The notes under the pieces are model-generated. The model did not search any database, had not been told where the DNA came from, and worked only from the letters and a program-made list of their open reading frames with translations. From Xenopus tropicalis (Eukaryota; Chordata; Amphibia; Anura; Pipidae), in the NCBI RefSeq assembly GCF_000004195.4, contig NC_030678.2:86216904-86280903 (forward strand): a DNA stretch of 64,000 nt, in the 5' to 3' direction. Of this stretch, positions 28,701 through 39,662 are shown piece by piece. Within the stretch, counting starts at the first letter, position 1. Every line of letters begins with the position of its first letter. A program made the translations under genes and the position numbers.

Positions 28701-29270
28701 CTTCTGATATATGTGTTATGTATCTCTGCTTATAGATACAACTTACCTTGGATAAGAAATTCCTTCTCTCTGTGCATGAACAGAAGCCACTCTCACAGTG
28801 TTGCTGATGTCTTGAAATTTCATCCCTGTACTTTAGCCAGTGAAACCTGAAGATGAAAGCAGAAACATATTCATTAAAAAAGGGATTATAGCAGTGCAGG
28901 CTATAAGGGCATATTTATAATGATGTGAAGTTAATTGTGCACTGTGGTATATACAATACCCAAGTCCTCAGCGCTCTTGATAATGTTCCATAAGAATAAA
29001 AACGTGTGCTCGTGGTCCTGCAGCTCCTCTTCAAAATCACCCCTTTGACTGGGTCCCAAAAACTTCCAGAAATGTGTAGTAGGAGCGCATATATGTAAAG
29101 TGAAAACAACTAATAGTGAAATACCGTTTAAACGTGTAATTCAAAAGTAAATCCAATCACCAGATGTGTATAATGTTAATATTAGTCAATAAAGCCACCG
29201 TGTGCAATAATGCAAAACGCTCACCAGATGGCGATATATTCAAGCCCAACAGCAGATGTTCAAAATTGGG

Positions 29271-29402
29271 ATGTCACCGAATCCTCAATTAAGGCTGATG
29301 CCACACCAGGCGTAGGGCTGATTTTTTCGGCAAGCGTTTTTCCACTTGCCGAAAAAATCAGCCCTACGCCTGGTGTGGCATCAGCCTTTGGCAGAAAAAG
29401 AG
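29271..29402. mobile_element. perfect foldback insertion (MITE-like) absent from the paralogous copy
   Basis: Two perfectly complementary 44-bp arms lie at 29291-29334 and 29345-29388 around a 10-bp loop. In the second copy of the duplication (near 34524) 'caaaattggg' runs straight into 'agaaaagccgc', so the whole ~132-bp segment is present in only one copy. It may be a recent MITE insertion or an excision in copy 2. A clear target-site duplication was not identified. The 69-codon ORF over it is an artefact of the palindrome. Confidence 0.7.
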
Positions 29403-29550
29403 AGAAAAGCCGCAAATAGTGTAACACAATTTATTGTATAAATTCTGCTAGAAATGAGCTACTTACAGGATGTAGAGTGTAAACAGATACATAAAAAAGA
29501 AGTTAATTGTCATATAAAAAGTGCAAAATTAAAACAGCTTTTTAAAAATG

Positions 29551-30412
29551 GCTTTTATGTATTTAGTTTATCAAACCAACCCTCCTATTAACTAACACAT
29601 AGCAACTCACAATACAAAATACAATTGATTTACAAGAAAAAGCAAAGAAATTAACCCGATGCATAAAGTTAGCTATTGAAAATGAAGCTTACTTGCTTAA
29701 CTCCCCAGCTAGCTCTCATCTTTTACAAATTTTTTAAAAAAATCTTGCTCTTCTTTCTATGTATTATTCTACTCTTTATCTTCATCTGCTCCTTCACTTG
29801 TCTTTTTACAAATTTTTGAAGGTCTGAGCTCAAATTAAATACAATTTTTTGACAAGGCTGTTTGCTAGTCTCTCTTACACTGTTTACTCATCTACTCAAT
29901 ATGATAGCTCTGCAACAGTTTAAACCCAACCCTCCTAATAACTGACAAATGGTTTGTCCTAAATAAACATTTAGCCCAGGAATAGAAAAACCTATTCAAA
30001 AAACATGTCATCAAAACAAATAGCAACTCACAACATAAAATACAGTTGATTTACAAGAAAAAGCAAAGAAATTAACCCGATGCATAAAGTTAGCTATTAA
30101 AAATGCAGCTTACTTGCTTCACTCCCCTCCAAGCTTTCATCTTTTACAATTTTTAAAAAAATCTTGCTCTTCTTTCTATGAATTGTTCTACTCTTTATCT
30201 TCATCTGCTCCTTTCCTTGTCATTTTACTAATTTTTGAGGGTCTGAGCTCAAATTAAATACAAATTTTTGACAAGGCTGTTTGCCAGTCTCTCCTACACT
30301 GTTTACTCATCTACTCAATATGATAGCTCTGCGACAGTTAAGACCCAACCCTCCTAATAACTGACAAATGGTTTGTCCTAAATAAACATTAAGCCCAGGA
30401 AAAGAAAACCTA
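29551..30412. repeat. two tandem copies of a ~421-bp unit
   Basis: 'tagcaactcac' at 29600 recurs at 30021, and 'cccgatgcataaagttagc' at 29655 recurs at 30076. The shared sequence runs through 'aatatgatagctctgc', 'aactgacaaatggtttgtcc' and 'aataaacat'. The second unit is cut off at about 30412 where satellite sequence begins. No gene is seen. The segment has no counterpart after the second copy of the 5.25-kb duplication. Confidence 0.8.
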
Positions 30413-32850
30413 TTACAAACCAGCAATGAAGGACCTCTTTGAGCATGTACTCCCTTGCAAAAGGACCCACCCCCTTGGAGACCAAGCAATTCAATTGTTT
30501 ATCCTTACTTACAGTAATACCTAAACTACAAAAATAAAATGCTAAAACTCGAACTATTCTAAAACATAGACAAGAATAAACTAAATATCTATACACAACT
30601 ATATACATTTATGTAGCAACAATTGAATTGCAAGGCCCCTAGGGAATCCCTACCCTTTCCTTATTGCTGGGGGTGACATACTAAACCAAAGAGGTCCATC
30701 ATACCGCCCTCTACCAACCCGCAATGAAGGACCTCTTTGAGCATGTACTCCCTTGCAAAAGGACCCACCCCCTTGGAGACCAAGCAATTCAATTGTTTAT
30801 CCTTACAGTAATACCTAAACTACAAAAATAAAATGCTAAAACTCTATCTATTCTAAAACATACACAAGAATAATCTAAATATCTATACACAACTATATAC
30901 ATTTATGTAGCAACAATTGAATTGCAAGGCCCCTAGGGAATCCCTACCCTTTCCTTATTGCTGGGGGTGACATACTAAACCAAAGAGGTCCATCATACCG
31001 CCCTCTACCAACCCGCAATGAAGGACCTCTTTGAGCATGTACACCCTTGCAAAAGGACCCACCCCCTTGGAGACCAAGCAATTCAATTGTTTATCCTTAC
31101 AGTAATACCTAAACTACAAAAATAAAATGCTAAAACTCTATTCTAAAACATACACAAGAATAATCTAAATATCTATACACAACTATATACATTTATGTAG
31201 CAACAATTGAATTGCAAGGCCCCTAGGGAATCCCTACCCTTTCCTTATTGCTGGGGGTGACATACTAAACCAAAGAGGTCCATCATACCGCCCTCTACCA
31301 ACCCGCAATGAAGGACCTCTTTGAGCATGTACTCCCTTGCAAAAGGACCCACCCCCTTGGAGACCAAGCAATTCAATTGTTTATCCTTACTTACAGTAAT
31401 ACCTAAACTACAAAAATAAAATGCTAAAACTCTATCTATTCTAAAACATACACAAGAATAATCTAAATATCTATACACAACTATATACATTTATGTAGCA
31501 ACAATTGAATTGCAAGGCCCCTAGGGAATCCCTACCCTTTCCTTATTGCTGGGGGTGACATACTAAACCAAAGAGGTCCATCATACCGCCCTCTACCAAC
31601 CCGCAATGAAGGACCTCTTTGAGCATGTACTCCCTTGCAAAAGGACCCACCCCCTTGGAGACCAAGCAATTCAATTGTTTATCCTTACTTACAGTAATAC
31701 CTAAACTACAAAAATAAAATGCTAAAACTCTATTCTAAAACATACACAAGAATAATCTAAATATCTATACACAACTATATACATTTATGTAGCAACAATT
31801 GAATTGCAAGGCCCCTAGGGAATCCCTACCCTTTCCTTATTGCTGGGGGTGACATACTAAACCAAAGAGGTCCATCATACCGCCCTCTACCAACCCGCAA
31901 TGAAGGACCTCTTTGAGCATGTACTCCCTTGCAAAAGGACCCACCCCCTTGGAGACCAAGCAATTCAATTGTTTATCCTTACAGTAATACCTAAACTACA
32001 AAAATAAAATGCTAAAACTCTATCTATTCTAAAACATACACAAGAATAATCTAAATATCTATACACAACTATATACATTTATGTAGCAACAATTGAATTG
32101 CAAGGCCCCTAGGGAATCCCTACCCTTTCCTTATTGCTGGGGGTGACATACTAAACCAAAGAGGTCCATCATACCGCCCTCTACCAACCCGCAATGAAGG
32201 ACCTCTTTGAGCATGTACTCCCTTGCAAAAGGACCCACCCCCTTGGAGACCAAGCAATTCAATTGTTTATCCTTACTTACAGTAATACCTAAACTACAAA
32301 AATAAAATGCTAAAACTCTATCTATTCTAAAACATACACAAGAATAATCTAAATATCTATACACAACTATATACATTTATGTAGCAACAATTGAATTGCA
32401 AGGCCCCTAGGGAATCCCTACCCTTTCCTTATTGCTGGGGGTGACATACTAAACCAAAGAGGTCCATCATACCGCCCTCTACCAACCTGCAATGAAGGAC
32501 CTCTTTGAGCATGTACTCCCTTGCAAAAGGACCCACCCCCTTGGAGACCCAGCAATTCAATTGTTTATCCTTACTTACAGTAATACAAAAACAAAATGCT
32601 AAAATTCTATCTATTGTAAAACAGAAAGAAAAATAATCTAAATATCTTTACACAATTATATACATTTATGTAGCACAACTGAATTGCAAGGCCCCAAGGG
32701 AACCCCTACCCTTTCCTTATTGCTGGGGGTGAAATACTCAACCAAAAAGGTACATCATACCGCCCTCCAAAAACCCGCAATGTAGGACGTCTTTGAGCAC
32801 AAATTCCCCTGCAAAAGGACCCACCCTCTTGGGGACCAAGCAACTCAATT
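30413..32850. repeat. second, small satellite array (about 8-9 units)
   Basis: The monomers are of the same family as in the large array: one truncated unit at the left, seven regular units and a diverged last unit (32575-32850) that pairs with 27330-27610. The left junction falls inside a monomer, in the loop of its inner hairpin ('...aaaccagcaatgaagg'). Most units carry the 'gtactccc' variant and several carry the 'ttacttacag' variant. Both are uncommon in the core of the large array. Confidence 0.95.
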
Positions 32851-34672
32851 GTTTATCTATAAAAATATAACTAAATATACATAAAACATTTCTTTCTATT
32901 AAAATATAACTATATATATTCTATTGTATAACAATATAACCTACATTGTGAAATCTAATATTTAGAAAAATATAGCTATGTTTAAACCTAAACTCCATCA
33001 ATATAACGCTAACATGTTATATAACATACCAACTTTTTAAAAAAAACTAAAAATACATACTAAACTATATACATTTCTGATAAAAGGTTTTTGCTTAAAG
33101 GTTGCTTTTTCCCTCTGCTACGCAATTTCATCTGGCACAAAGAATGAAGATCGCTCCATTATGCTAACTCAGAAGTATCATGGGCTGTTGCAGTTTTCTG
33201 CTAACAGGTTCACCAGCCAAGGGTATCAGTCAAGTGATTATAATTACTAGGGGGGCACCTAGCATTTGGCCCCCAGTTATTTAATATTTTCTTCACCTTT
33301 ACATACAAAAGTATAATTCTACATACCAAGACCTTATCTACAAGAATATTAATATATATTTAAATGAATACAAATATGTAGTGTGTGTCTGCACTTACCT
33401 GTCAGTTGGGGTGTTGGATTGGCTAAACATGCATCCAAGGATTTGCATACTTTTAGTTCTGTGCAAATTATACCTTTATTTATTGCATTCCAACAATTCA
33501 TTCCCCACTGGGTCCTTTATCAACCTTTACAGTAGTCCCAGTTTGGACTGAAATGTTTGCATATTCTGTGTTTGTAACTGTAGACATATATATGTTGGAA
33601 ACCTATTATCATACTCTGTTGGGGGCCATGCATTTGTCATATCATTCTAATCCTATACCTTATTTTTAACAATGTAAATATTAAATTATACTTATACTGT
33701 TAAAGATAAGATATGGGAATGTATATTTATATTCATATAGGATATTAAATTTGACTTACAGGTTAAAGTCACTGATAGATTTGACAGTAAATATATTTGA
33801 GAAGGGGATAGGTACATTTGTAGGGGATGACATGTCCACCCAAAGAGGTTCATTAGTCAGCCTCTATCAAACCTGCTATCAATGACCACTGTGTTTGAAC
33901 ATGTCTCCACTGCAAAGGAAAAAAACGCCATTGGGGACCTGGTAATCACCTTCTGATATATGTGTTATGTATCTCTGCTTATAGATACAACTTACCTTGG
34001 ATAAGAAATTCCTTTTCTCTGTGCATGAACAGAAGCCACTCTCACAGTGTTGCAGATGTCTTGAAATTTCATCCCTGTACTTTAGCCAGTGAAACCTGAA
34101 GATGAAAGCAGAAACATATTCATTAAAAAAGGGATTATAGCAGTGCAGGCTATAAGGGCATATTTATAATGATGTGAAGTTAATTGTGCACTGTGGTATA
34201 TACAATACCCAAGTCCTCAGCGCTCTTGATAATGTTCCATAAGAATAAAAACGTGTGCTCGTGGTCCTGCAGCTCCTCTTCAAAATCACCCCTTTGACTG
34301 GGTCCCAAAAACTTCCAGAAATGTGTAGTAGGAACGCATATATGTAAAGTGAAAACAACTAATAGTACTTTTGAATTACAACTAAACGTGTAATTCAAAA
34401 GTAAATCCAATCACCAGATGTGTATAATGTTAATATTAGTCAATAGAGCCACTGTGTGCAATAATGCAAAAGGCTCACCAGATGGCGATATATACAAGCC
34501 CAACAGCAGATGTTCAAAATTGGGAGAAAAGCCGCAAATAGTGTAACACAATTTATTGTATAAATTCTGCTAGAAATGAGCTACTTACAGGATGTAGAGT
34601 GTAAACAGATTCATAAAAAAGAAGTTATTTGTCATATAAAAAGTGTAAAATTAAAACAGCTTTTTAAAAATG
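32580..34672. repeat. array-edge and flank, copy 2 of the ~5.25-kb duplication
   Basis: Nearly identical to 27330-29550. It lacks the palindromic insertion and has a local rewrite at 34366-34403, where a 15-bp perfect inverted repeat replaces a different sequence in copy 1. After 34672 the two copies diverge completely. The minus-strand ORFs at 34164-34410 have a counterpart in copy 1 and no recognisable domain. Confidence 0.9.
33823..33950. repeat. diverged satellite-monomer relic (copy 2)
   Basis: This is the paralogous copy of the relic at 28575-28700, with the same matches to the satellite monomer. It was carried along by the segmental duplication. Confidence 0.6.
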
Positions 34673-35205
34673 CAGCTTAGAGGCTTCTCTGCAACCTGTG
34701 TCCTACTGTAGTACCTGTAGTAGTACCTCCTTTCTTACTTTCCCTTAAAAGAAAATGTAAACCTTACACTGATGAACCTCAATCTTTTCCTGTATTTTGC
34801 CTAAGTCTTCTTGCTTATTGTTGGGGAATGGCCAGGGTGTTGCATAGGACCAAGGCGTGGTCAGAAACCAATCTTGGAAGTTGACTTCTCTGATGATCTA
34901 TTGACATCTCTTGTAAATAAAAAAGGAATAAAGTTAGCCCATGTATAGTAGAAAAAATCCAATCAACACTGTATCCAAAATATTAACTTTAAAGTCCACC
35001 TTTCAAAACCATCACATAAACTTGAATTTTGTGGGAAAGCACAAAACAGAAATTCCTGGTGCATTTATAAACCAGTGAGATTCTTTTCCAGTGCACACAA
35101 CCACACACCATGTGTGACAGTGAATACAATTATTGAAAGTGATATGTGCCTCTCTTGGGAGATTACCTACTCACCATGGAGTAGGTATATGCACCAAACA
35201 CAATA

Positions 35206-35379
35206 GGGGTCATTTAATAACACTGGGCAAATTTGCACCTGGGCAGTAACTAATGGTAACCAATCAGATGATTGTTTTCAGTGTTCAATCTGCAGCTGGC
35301 TGTAAAAATCTAACCACTGATTGGTTGCCATGGGTAACTGCCCAGGTGCATATTTGCCCAATGTTTATAAATCAGCCCC
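35206..35379. mobile_element. foldback MITE of ~174 bp
   Basis: The left end 'ggggtcatttaataacactg' and the reverse complement of the right end 'gtttataaatcagcccc' match closely, and both lead into 'gggcaaat'. The inner arms 'gcacctgggcagtaac' and 'gttactgcccaggtgc' are also complementary. It is non-coding. Confidence 0.75.
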
Positions 35380-35827
35380 AAAATGTATAATCTCCAAAAC
35401 CATCAATCAACAAGGAAAGTAATACCAAATAGTAATTATGTCTTAAAAAAGGAATACAAATCCCAACTGCTTATATTCACCAATACATAACAAAGAAAAA
35501 GTTGTTTAAAAAAAAAACACTCAGTTAAATTCTGATTTGGACTGAAAGGTAGTATGTTAGTATATTAACCCCTACAGTTAGGCCACAGTCACACATGGTG
35601 TACAGTCCACTTTTCTCTGCCTATGTATTGCAAAAGCAAATATGCTCTTGTACACTGCCATCCTACACCTACATGGAGCAGAGACTGGCCCAAAAATGCA
35701 TGCTTACACATTTTTCAAAATGATGACAAAGGTAAGTCCTTATATGAACATATAATATACGTATGCCCGCTCTTCAGGTGGGTAGCCATATTAAAAAAAA
35801 ACCACAAAGACTAATTTACTAATGACT

Positions 35828-36014
35828 TTGTATGTTCTACCTGTGTCTGAATGGGTTTCCTCTGGGTCGAAAAATATACAGGCAAGTTATTTGGCTACTC
35901 CTGCGTGTGATAGGGACATAGACTGTAAGCTCCACTGGTGCAGCCATTGATGCAAATAATGTGTAATGTTTGTAGAGCACTGTGTTGATGTTTTAGAGCT
36001 ATATAAATAAAAGT
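35828..36014 (+). mobile_element. SINE-like repeat, 3' part
   Basis: The words 'tttgtatgttctacctgtgt', 'gggtttcctctgggt', 'agactgtaagctccactggt' and 'gctatataaata' occur in the order of the widespread tRNA-derived SINE whose other orientation is seen at 54560-54812. The tRNA-like head is missing. A duplicate lies at 37965-38158. Confidence 0.6.
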
Positions 36015-36016
36015 TA

Positions 36017-36126
36017 TCCAGAAGGCTCAGGACCAAGGATATTCCGGATAAGGGGTCTCTCCGTAATTTGGATCTCCATACCTTACTACCATACTAAAAA
36101 AATCAGTAAAACATTAATTAAACCTA
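36017..36126 (+). mobile_element. partial copy of a Xenopus-type palindromic MITE
   Basis: 'ttatccagaaggctc', 'ggatattccggataagg', 'ggtctctccgtaatttgg' and 'aaaatcagtaaaacattaat' match the left half of the full element at 38184-38514. The right half is missing. Confidence 0.7.
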
Positions 36127-37193
36127 TGTTTCGTAGGCAGATGGAAAAAAGCAAATATGCTCTTGTATACTGCTATCAAAAACCTACATGGAGCGGAGAC
36201 TGGCCCAAAAATTCATGCTTTCACATTTTTCAAAATGATCTCCACCCCATGTAGTTGCATTCAGGCCTATGCTGTGCCTATCAGTGCAGCTACAGAAGCT
36301 GCAGATTAGATGGTACCCCAAGTGTAACTGTGGCCTTCCATGCAACTTACTGTAGTACCTGTAGAGGAACCTCTTTTCTAACTTTCCCTTAAAAGCAAAT
36401 GTAAACCTTACACTGATGAAGTTGAAATTCTTCCTGTATTGCATAATTCTTTTTTTGTTGCATAAGTCCTGTTTTTATTGTTGGGGAATGACCAAGGTGT
36501 AACTGCATAGGGCCAAGGTGTGGTCAGAGACCCAATCTGGGAAGTTGACGTCTCTGATGATCTAGTGGCATCTCTTGTAAAATAAAAGGAATAAAGTTAG
36601 CCCATGTAAAGTGGAAAAATCCAATCAGCACTGTATCAAAAATATTAACTTTTGTTGATTGCACTCACAGCCAATTAGCCCACCTTGCAGGACTGCATCT
36701 CACATCGGCTGCCTTAGTGCAGCTACATGGATACTGGTGTAAAATGCATGCGTTCATATTTTAAGGCTGATTTTCACACATAGCTGCAGATTGGACCTTA
36801 CACTGATGAAGCTGAAACTATTCCTGTATTTTGCATAAGTCTTCTTGTTAGTGGTTGGGGAATGGCCAGGGTGCAACTCATTGGACCAAGGTGTGGTCAG
36901 AAAGCAATTCTGGGAAGTTGAGTTCTCTAATTATCTATTAGTATTTCACTTAAAATAAAATAGATTCAAGTTCACCCATGTTTGGTAATACTATAGCAAC
37001 CAATAAGATTGGTACTTTCAAACTGCTGATCAGTGAATCCTACCTGCCAATTTCTTGCTATGGGTTACCAAGCAAGTAGCAAGCTTTAGACCATTTATTG
37101 CTTTACCCCCCATAGAGTCACAGTTTGACCCCAGGCACATTAGATTACTGTAGAATATATTCCTGACAGACTTTATAACCACAATGGGCAAAT

Positions 37194-37463
37194 TAGGGAT
37201 GCACTGAATCCTGGATTCAGTTTGGGATTCGACTGAATCCAAGCCTCTTTCAGCAGGGTTCTGGCAGAATCCAAGTGCCCTGGCTGAACTGAATCTAACC
37301 CTTAAATTAACATACTTAGGTCCCACGATTAGTTACATCACAAACTGATTTCAACCCTTCCTTACCTAAATTAGCATATGCAAATTTAGGTTTGAATTTG
37401 GATCCTTTGTCAAAGATTCAATATTCAGCCAAATCCTAAAGACAGGGATTTGATGCATCCCTA
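37194..37463. mobile_element. MITE with tagggatgca termini
   Basis: It starts 'tagggatgcactgaatcc' and ends 'tttgatgcatccct' followed by 'a', so the termini are inverted. Internal 'ggattcagtttgggattcg' and related words are typical of a common frog MITE. I did not find a convincing target-site duplication, so the superfamily is unassigned. Confidence 0.65.
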
Positions 37464-37833
37464 GGCCTAATACAAGAGTACTTTTATAGCACAATATTGT
37501 GGCAGCATTACAGTAATAAAGAAAATGTGACACTACCAAGACTACCAAGTCATTTTGCTTAAAATGTGAAAAACAAAAAAATATACAGAAAGATGATCTA
37601 ATAAAACTGTTTGTGAAAGATCTAGCATGCAAATTCTGTGCCGTCATTTGGATTTCATGCTGCCTTTCTACACTGGCAGAGTTTTGTGCTATTTATTGAT
37701 AAACAAATAATATTGATGTATTATTGTGCTTATTTTGCTCTACATTAAGTGTTATTAATTTAATATGTGTCTAGTTTCAAGGGGTGAGATGACAACTCTA
37801 TATCCACACAGTAGATAAAGGCAAGTCCTTATA

Positions 37834-37836
<3 letters not shown>

Positions 37837-37895
<59 letters not shown>
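37837..37895. repeat. (TA)n microsatellite
   Basis: About 29 uninterrupted TA units. The same place in the duplicated segment near 35747 has only 'catataatatacg', so the repeat expanded in this copy. Confidence 0.95.
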
Positions 37896-37896
<1 letters not shown>

Positions 37897-37902
<6 letters not shown>

Positions 37903-38310
37903 CGTATGCCCGCTCTTCAGGTGGGTAGCCATATTGTAAAAAAATACAAAGACTAATTTACTAATGACTTTGTATGTTCTACCTGTGTCTGAATGGGTTT
38001 CCTCTGGTTCAAAAAATATACAGGCAAGTTATTTGGCTCCTCCTGCGTGTGAATGTGATAGGGACATAGACTGTAAGCTCCACTGGTGCAGCCATTGATG
38101 CAAATAATGTGTAATGTTTGTAGAGCACTGTGTTGATGTTTCATAGCTATGTAAATACAAGGAAATAAACAGCATAACCCAAGTACAGGTAAAGGACCCG
38201 TTATGCAGAACACTCGGGACCAAGGGTATTCCGGATAAAGGGTCTTTCCGTAATTTGGATCTCCATACCTTAAGTCTACTAAAAAATCAGTAAAACATGA
38301 ATTAAACCCA
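37897..38310. repeat. second copy of the 35745-36126 segment
   Basis: 'atacgtatgcccgctcttca', 'ggtgggtagccatatt', the SINE-like stretch and the following palindromic MITE occur in the same order as at 35758-36126. This makes it a local duplication of a SINE plus MITE block. Here the MITE is complete. Confidence 0.8.
37965..38158 (+). mobile_element. SINE-like repeat, 3' part (duplicate copy)
   Basis: Same word order as 35828-36014: 'ctttgtatgttctacctgtg', 'gggtttcctctgg', 'gactgtaagctccactggtg' and 'tagctatgtaaataca'. Confidence 0.6.
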
Positions 38311-38514
38311 TAGGATTGTTTTGCATAAAATAAGGATTAATTATATCTTATTTGGGATCAATTACAATGTACTGTTTTATTTTTACAGAGAAAAAGGAAA
38401 TAAGTTTTAAAATTCTGAATTATTTCATTAAAATGAAGTCTATGGGAGACAGGCTTTCCATAATTTGGAGCTTTCTGGATAACAGGTTTCCAGATAAGGG
38501 ATCCCAAACCTGTA
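38184..38514. mobile_element. full-length palindromic MITE
   Basis: It starts 'acaggtaaaggacccg' and ends 'gggatcccaaacctgta', with inverted inner words 'attccggataaagg' and 'ctttctggataacaggtt'. The middle contains 'ttaattatatcttatttggg'. This element is very abundant in Xenopus by my recollection. Other copies in the window are at 36017, 39663 and 50596. The two ORFs over it are artefacts. Confidence 0.8.
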
Positions 38515-39104
38515 CACGGATAAAAATGTTGCATAGTTCTTTTTGCCACCTATACTGATGCACAAATAGCAGTTGCATACACGCGTAACTCTATCCGCAT
38601 TGGCTTGTTAGTCATAAGCATGTTGTGGCCAAACTTTGTAATGAACGGATGTTTTCCATGAATTTGCATGTAAGGACCAAAGCAGAGCTTTATAAATATG
38701 CCCCTATTTTACACCAACCTTTACACCTTGTTTTTCTAAAAAAAATTTTTACCCACTTTTATAACCGCTGGTTTTTCTTTGCACAGTATGCCACCTACTG
38801 CTTTTTGGCACATGTATAAAACAATGTTCAATGTTCAGAGGGAAAGGCAATAAGCAGTCACATTACTGAAACAAAAATGGGGCTAAATTCAAATGGCCCT
38901 GTTTCTCTAAGGGGTGCTACTTGTGCACTCAGTTCTCTATCAATAATAAATGATCCCAATAAACTTTAGATCACAACCCCAACCAGAGTTAAGCTGCATG
39001 AGCTTTAGAAGGAGAAACCAGGAACCTTACCTGAAATAGCTCAGTGGGGAGCTAGGGAATTTAAAAAGACATGATTCTAATAAAGGAAAAGGCTAGTGTT
39101 TACA
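38515..39104. other. unassigned non-coding sequence
   Basis: No gene is supported. 'gctttataaatatgcccct' near 38688 resembles the end of the 'gggg-cat-atttat' MITE type, so part of this is probably decayed transposon sequence. Confidence 0.4.
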
Positions 39105-39112
39105 ATTGTGGA

Positions 39113-39318
39113 CTAATAACGAGCAAATTTTTTCGCCAGGCGTGGTTTTGCAGTGAATATCCACATTCCGCCATTGGTGAATTGTCTCGCAAAACCTCAG
39201 CGAAAAGTCGCTGTTGCGTCAAAATGGGCGCAGGCGACAAAAGACGACGCTGGCGACAAACGTGTTTCGCAGATTTTTTTGCCATTTCGCAACTTTTCTT
39301 GTTGTTTCGCTCATCACT
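39113..39318. mobile_element. hAT-type MITE with 8-bp target-site duplication
   Basis: The 206-bp element is flanked on both sides by 'attgtgga' (39105-39112 and 39319-39326). Its ends, 'taacgagcaaattttttcgc' on the left and '...gtttcgctcatcact' on the right, are imperfect inverted repeats. An 8-bp duplication is the hallmark of the hAT superfamily. ORFs on both strands cross it and are artefacts. Confidence 0.75.
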
Positions 39319-39662
39319 ATTGTGGACAATTTTATTGGGGCCCTCTGAAGTTAATGGGCAGTGCATTGGATTAATTACACCAATTTCTTAGAATACCATT
39401 TAAAGGGGCACCACCCACCACTACCCTCCAGACTACGTAGGTAATATAGTACAGTTGTTGTAGTAAGGTATACAACCAAGATTTCTCCTAAAATCTTAAA
39501 AGAATGAATCCAAAGCAAGACATAGCTTACATCATCTTTTAATCTCGGCTACTAAAGGTAACGGCGCACAAGCAGATTTGTAATCCACAGCTGCGTTGCG
39601 GGAAACAAATGTCCTAAAAAAGACTTTCCATTGTGTAACATAAAGATTGCCGCAAGTAAAAC

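Larger units (their letters stand above)
27330..29550. repeat. array-edge and flank, copy 1 of a ~5.25-kb tandem segmental duplication
   Basis: This interval matches 32580-34672 almost base for base with an offset of about 5,250 bp: 'ctattgtaaa' at 27360 pairs with 32611, and 'gatgtgaag' at 28922 pairs with 34171. It contains the last diverged satellite unit, an AT-rich decay zone (27610-27830), the unassigned block 27840-28560, a monomer relic and the block 28900-29270. The copy differs from its partner by scattered substitutions and by a ~132-bp palindromic insertion at 29271-29402. Similarity ends sharply after about 29550. The ORFs in it are not supported. Confidence 0.9.
34690..37025. 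repeat. three diverged copies of a ~280-bp local module
   Basis: A block with 'cttacactgatgaa', 'ttcctgtatt', 'gttggggaatg', 'accaaggtgtggtcag', 'gggaagttga' and 'ctctgatgatcta' occurs at about 34710-34990, 36335-36655 and 36790-37000. A second module with 'gcaaatatgctcttgta' and 'gactggcccaaaaat' occurs at 35620-35723 and 36150-36240. These are old local duplications and no coding sequence is supported. Confidence 0.7.

Noticed and set aside
28500..28850. 116-codon ORF in the array flank
   Set aside because: It overlaps the monomer relic, is not kept open in the paralogous copy, and matches no family I know.
29210..29419. 69-codon ORF over the foldback insertion
   Set aside because: The translation is a mirror product of the palindrome.
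34690..37025. Tandem small-RNA gene cluster (repeated modules)
   Set aside because: The modules are diverged and I see no conserved hairpin precursor or known seed; decayed duplication explains them.
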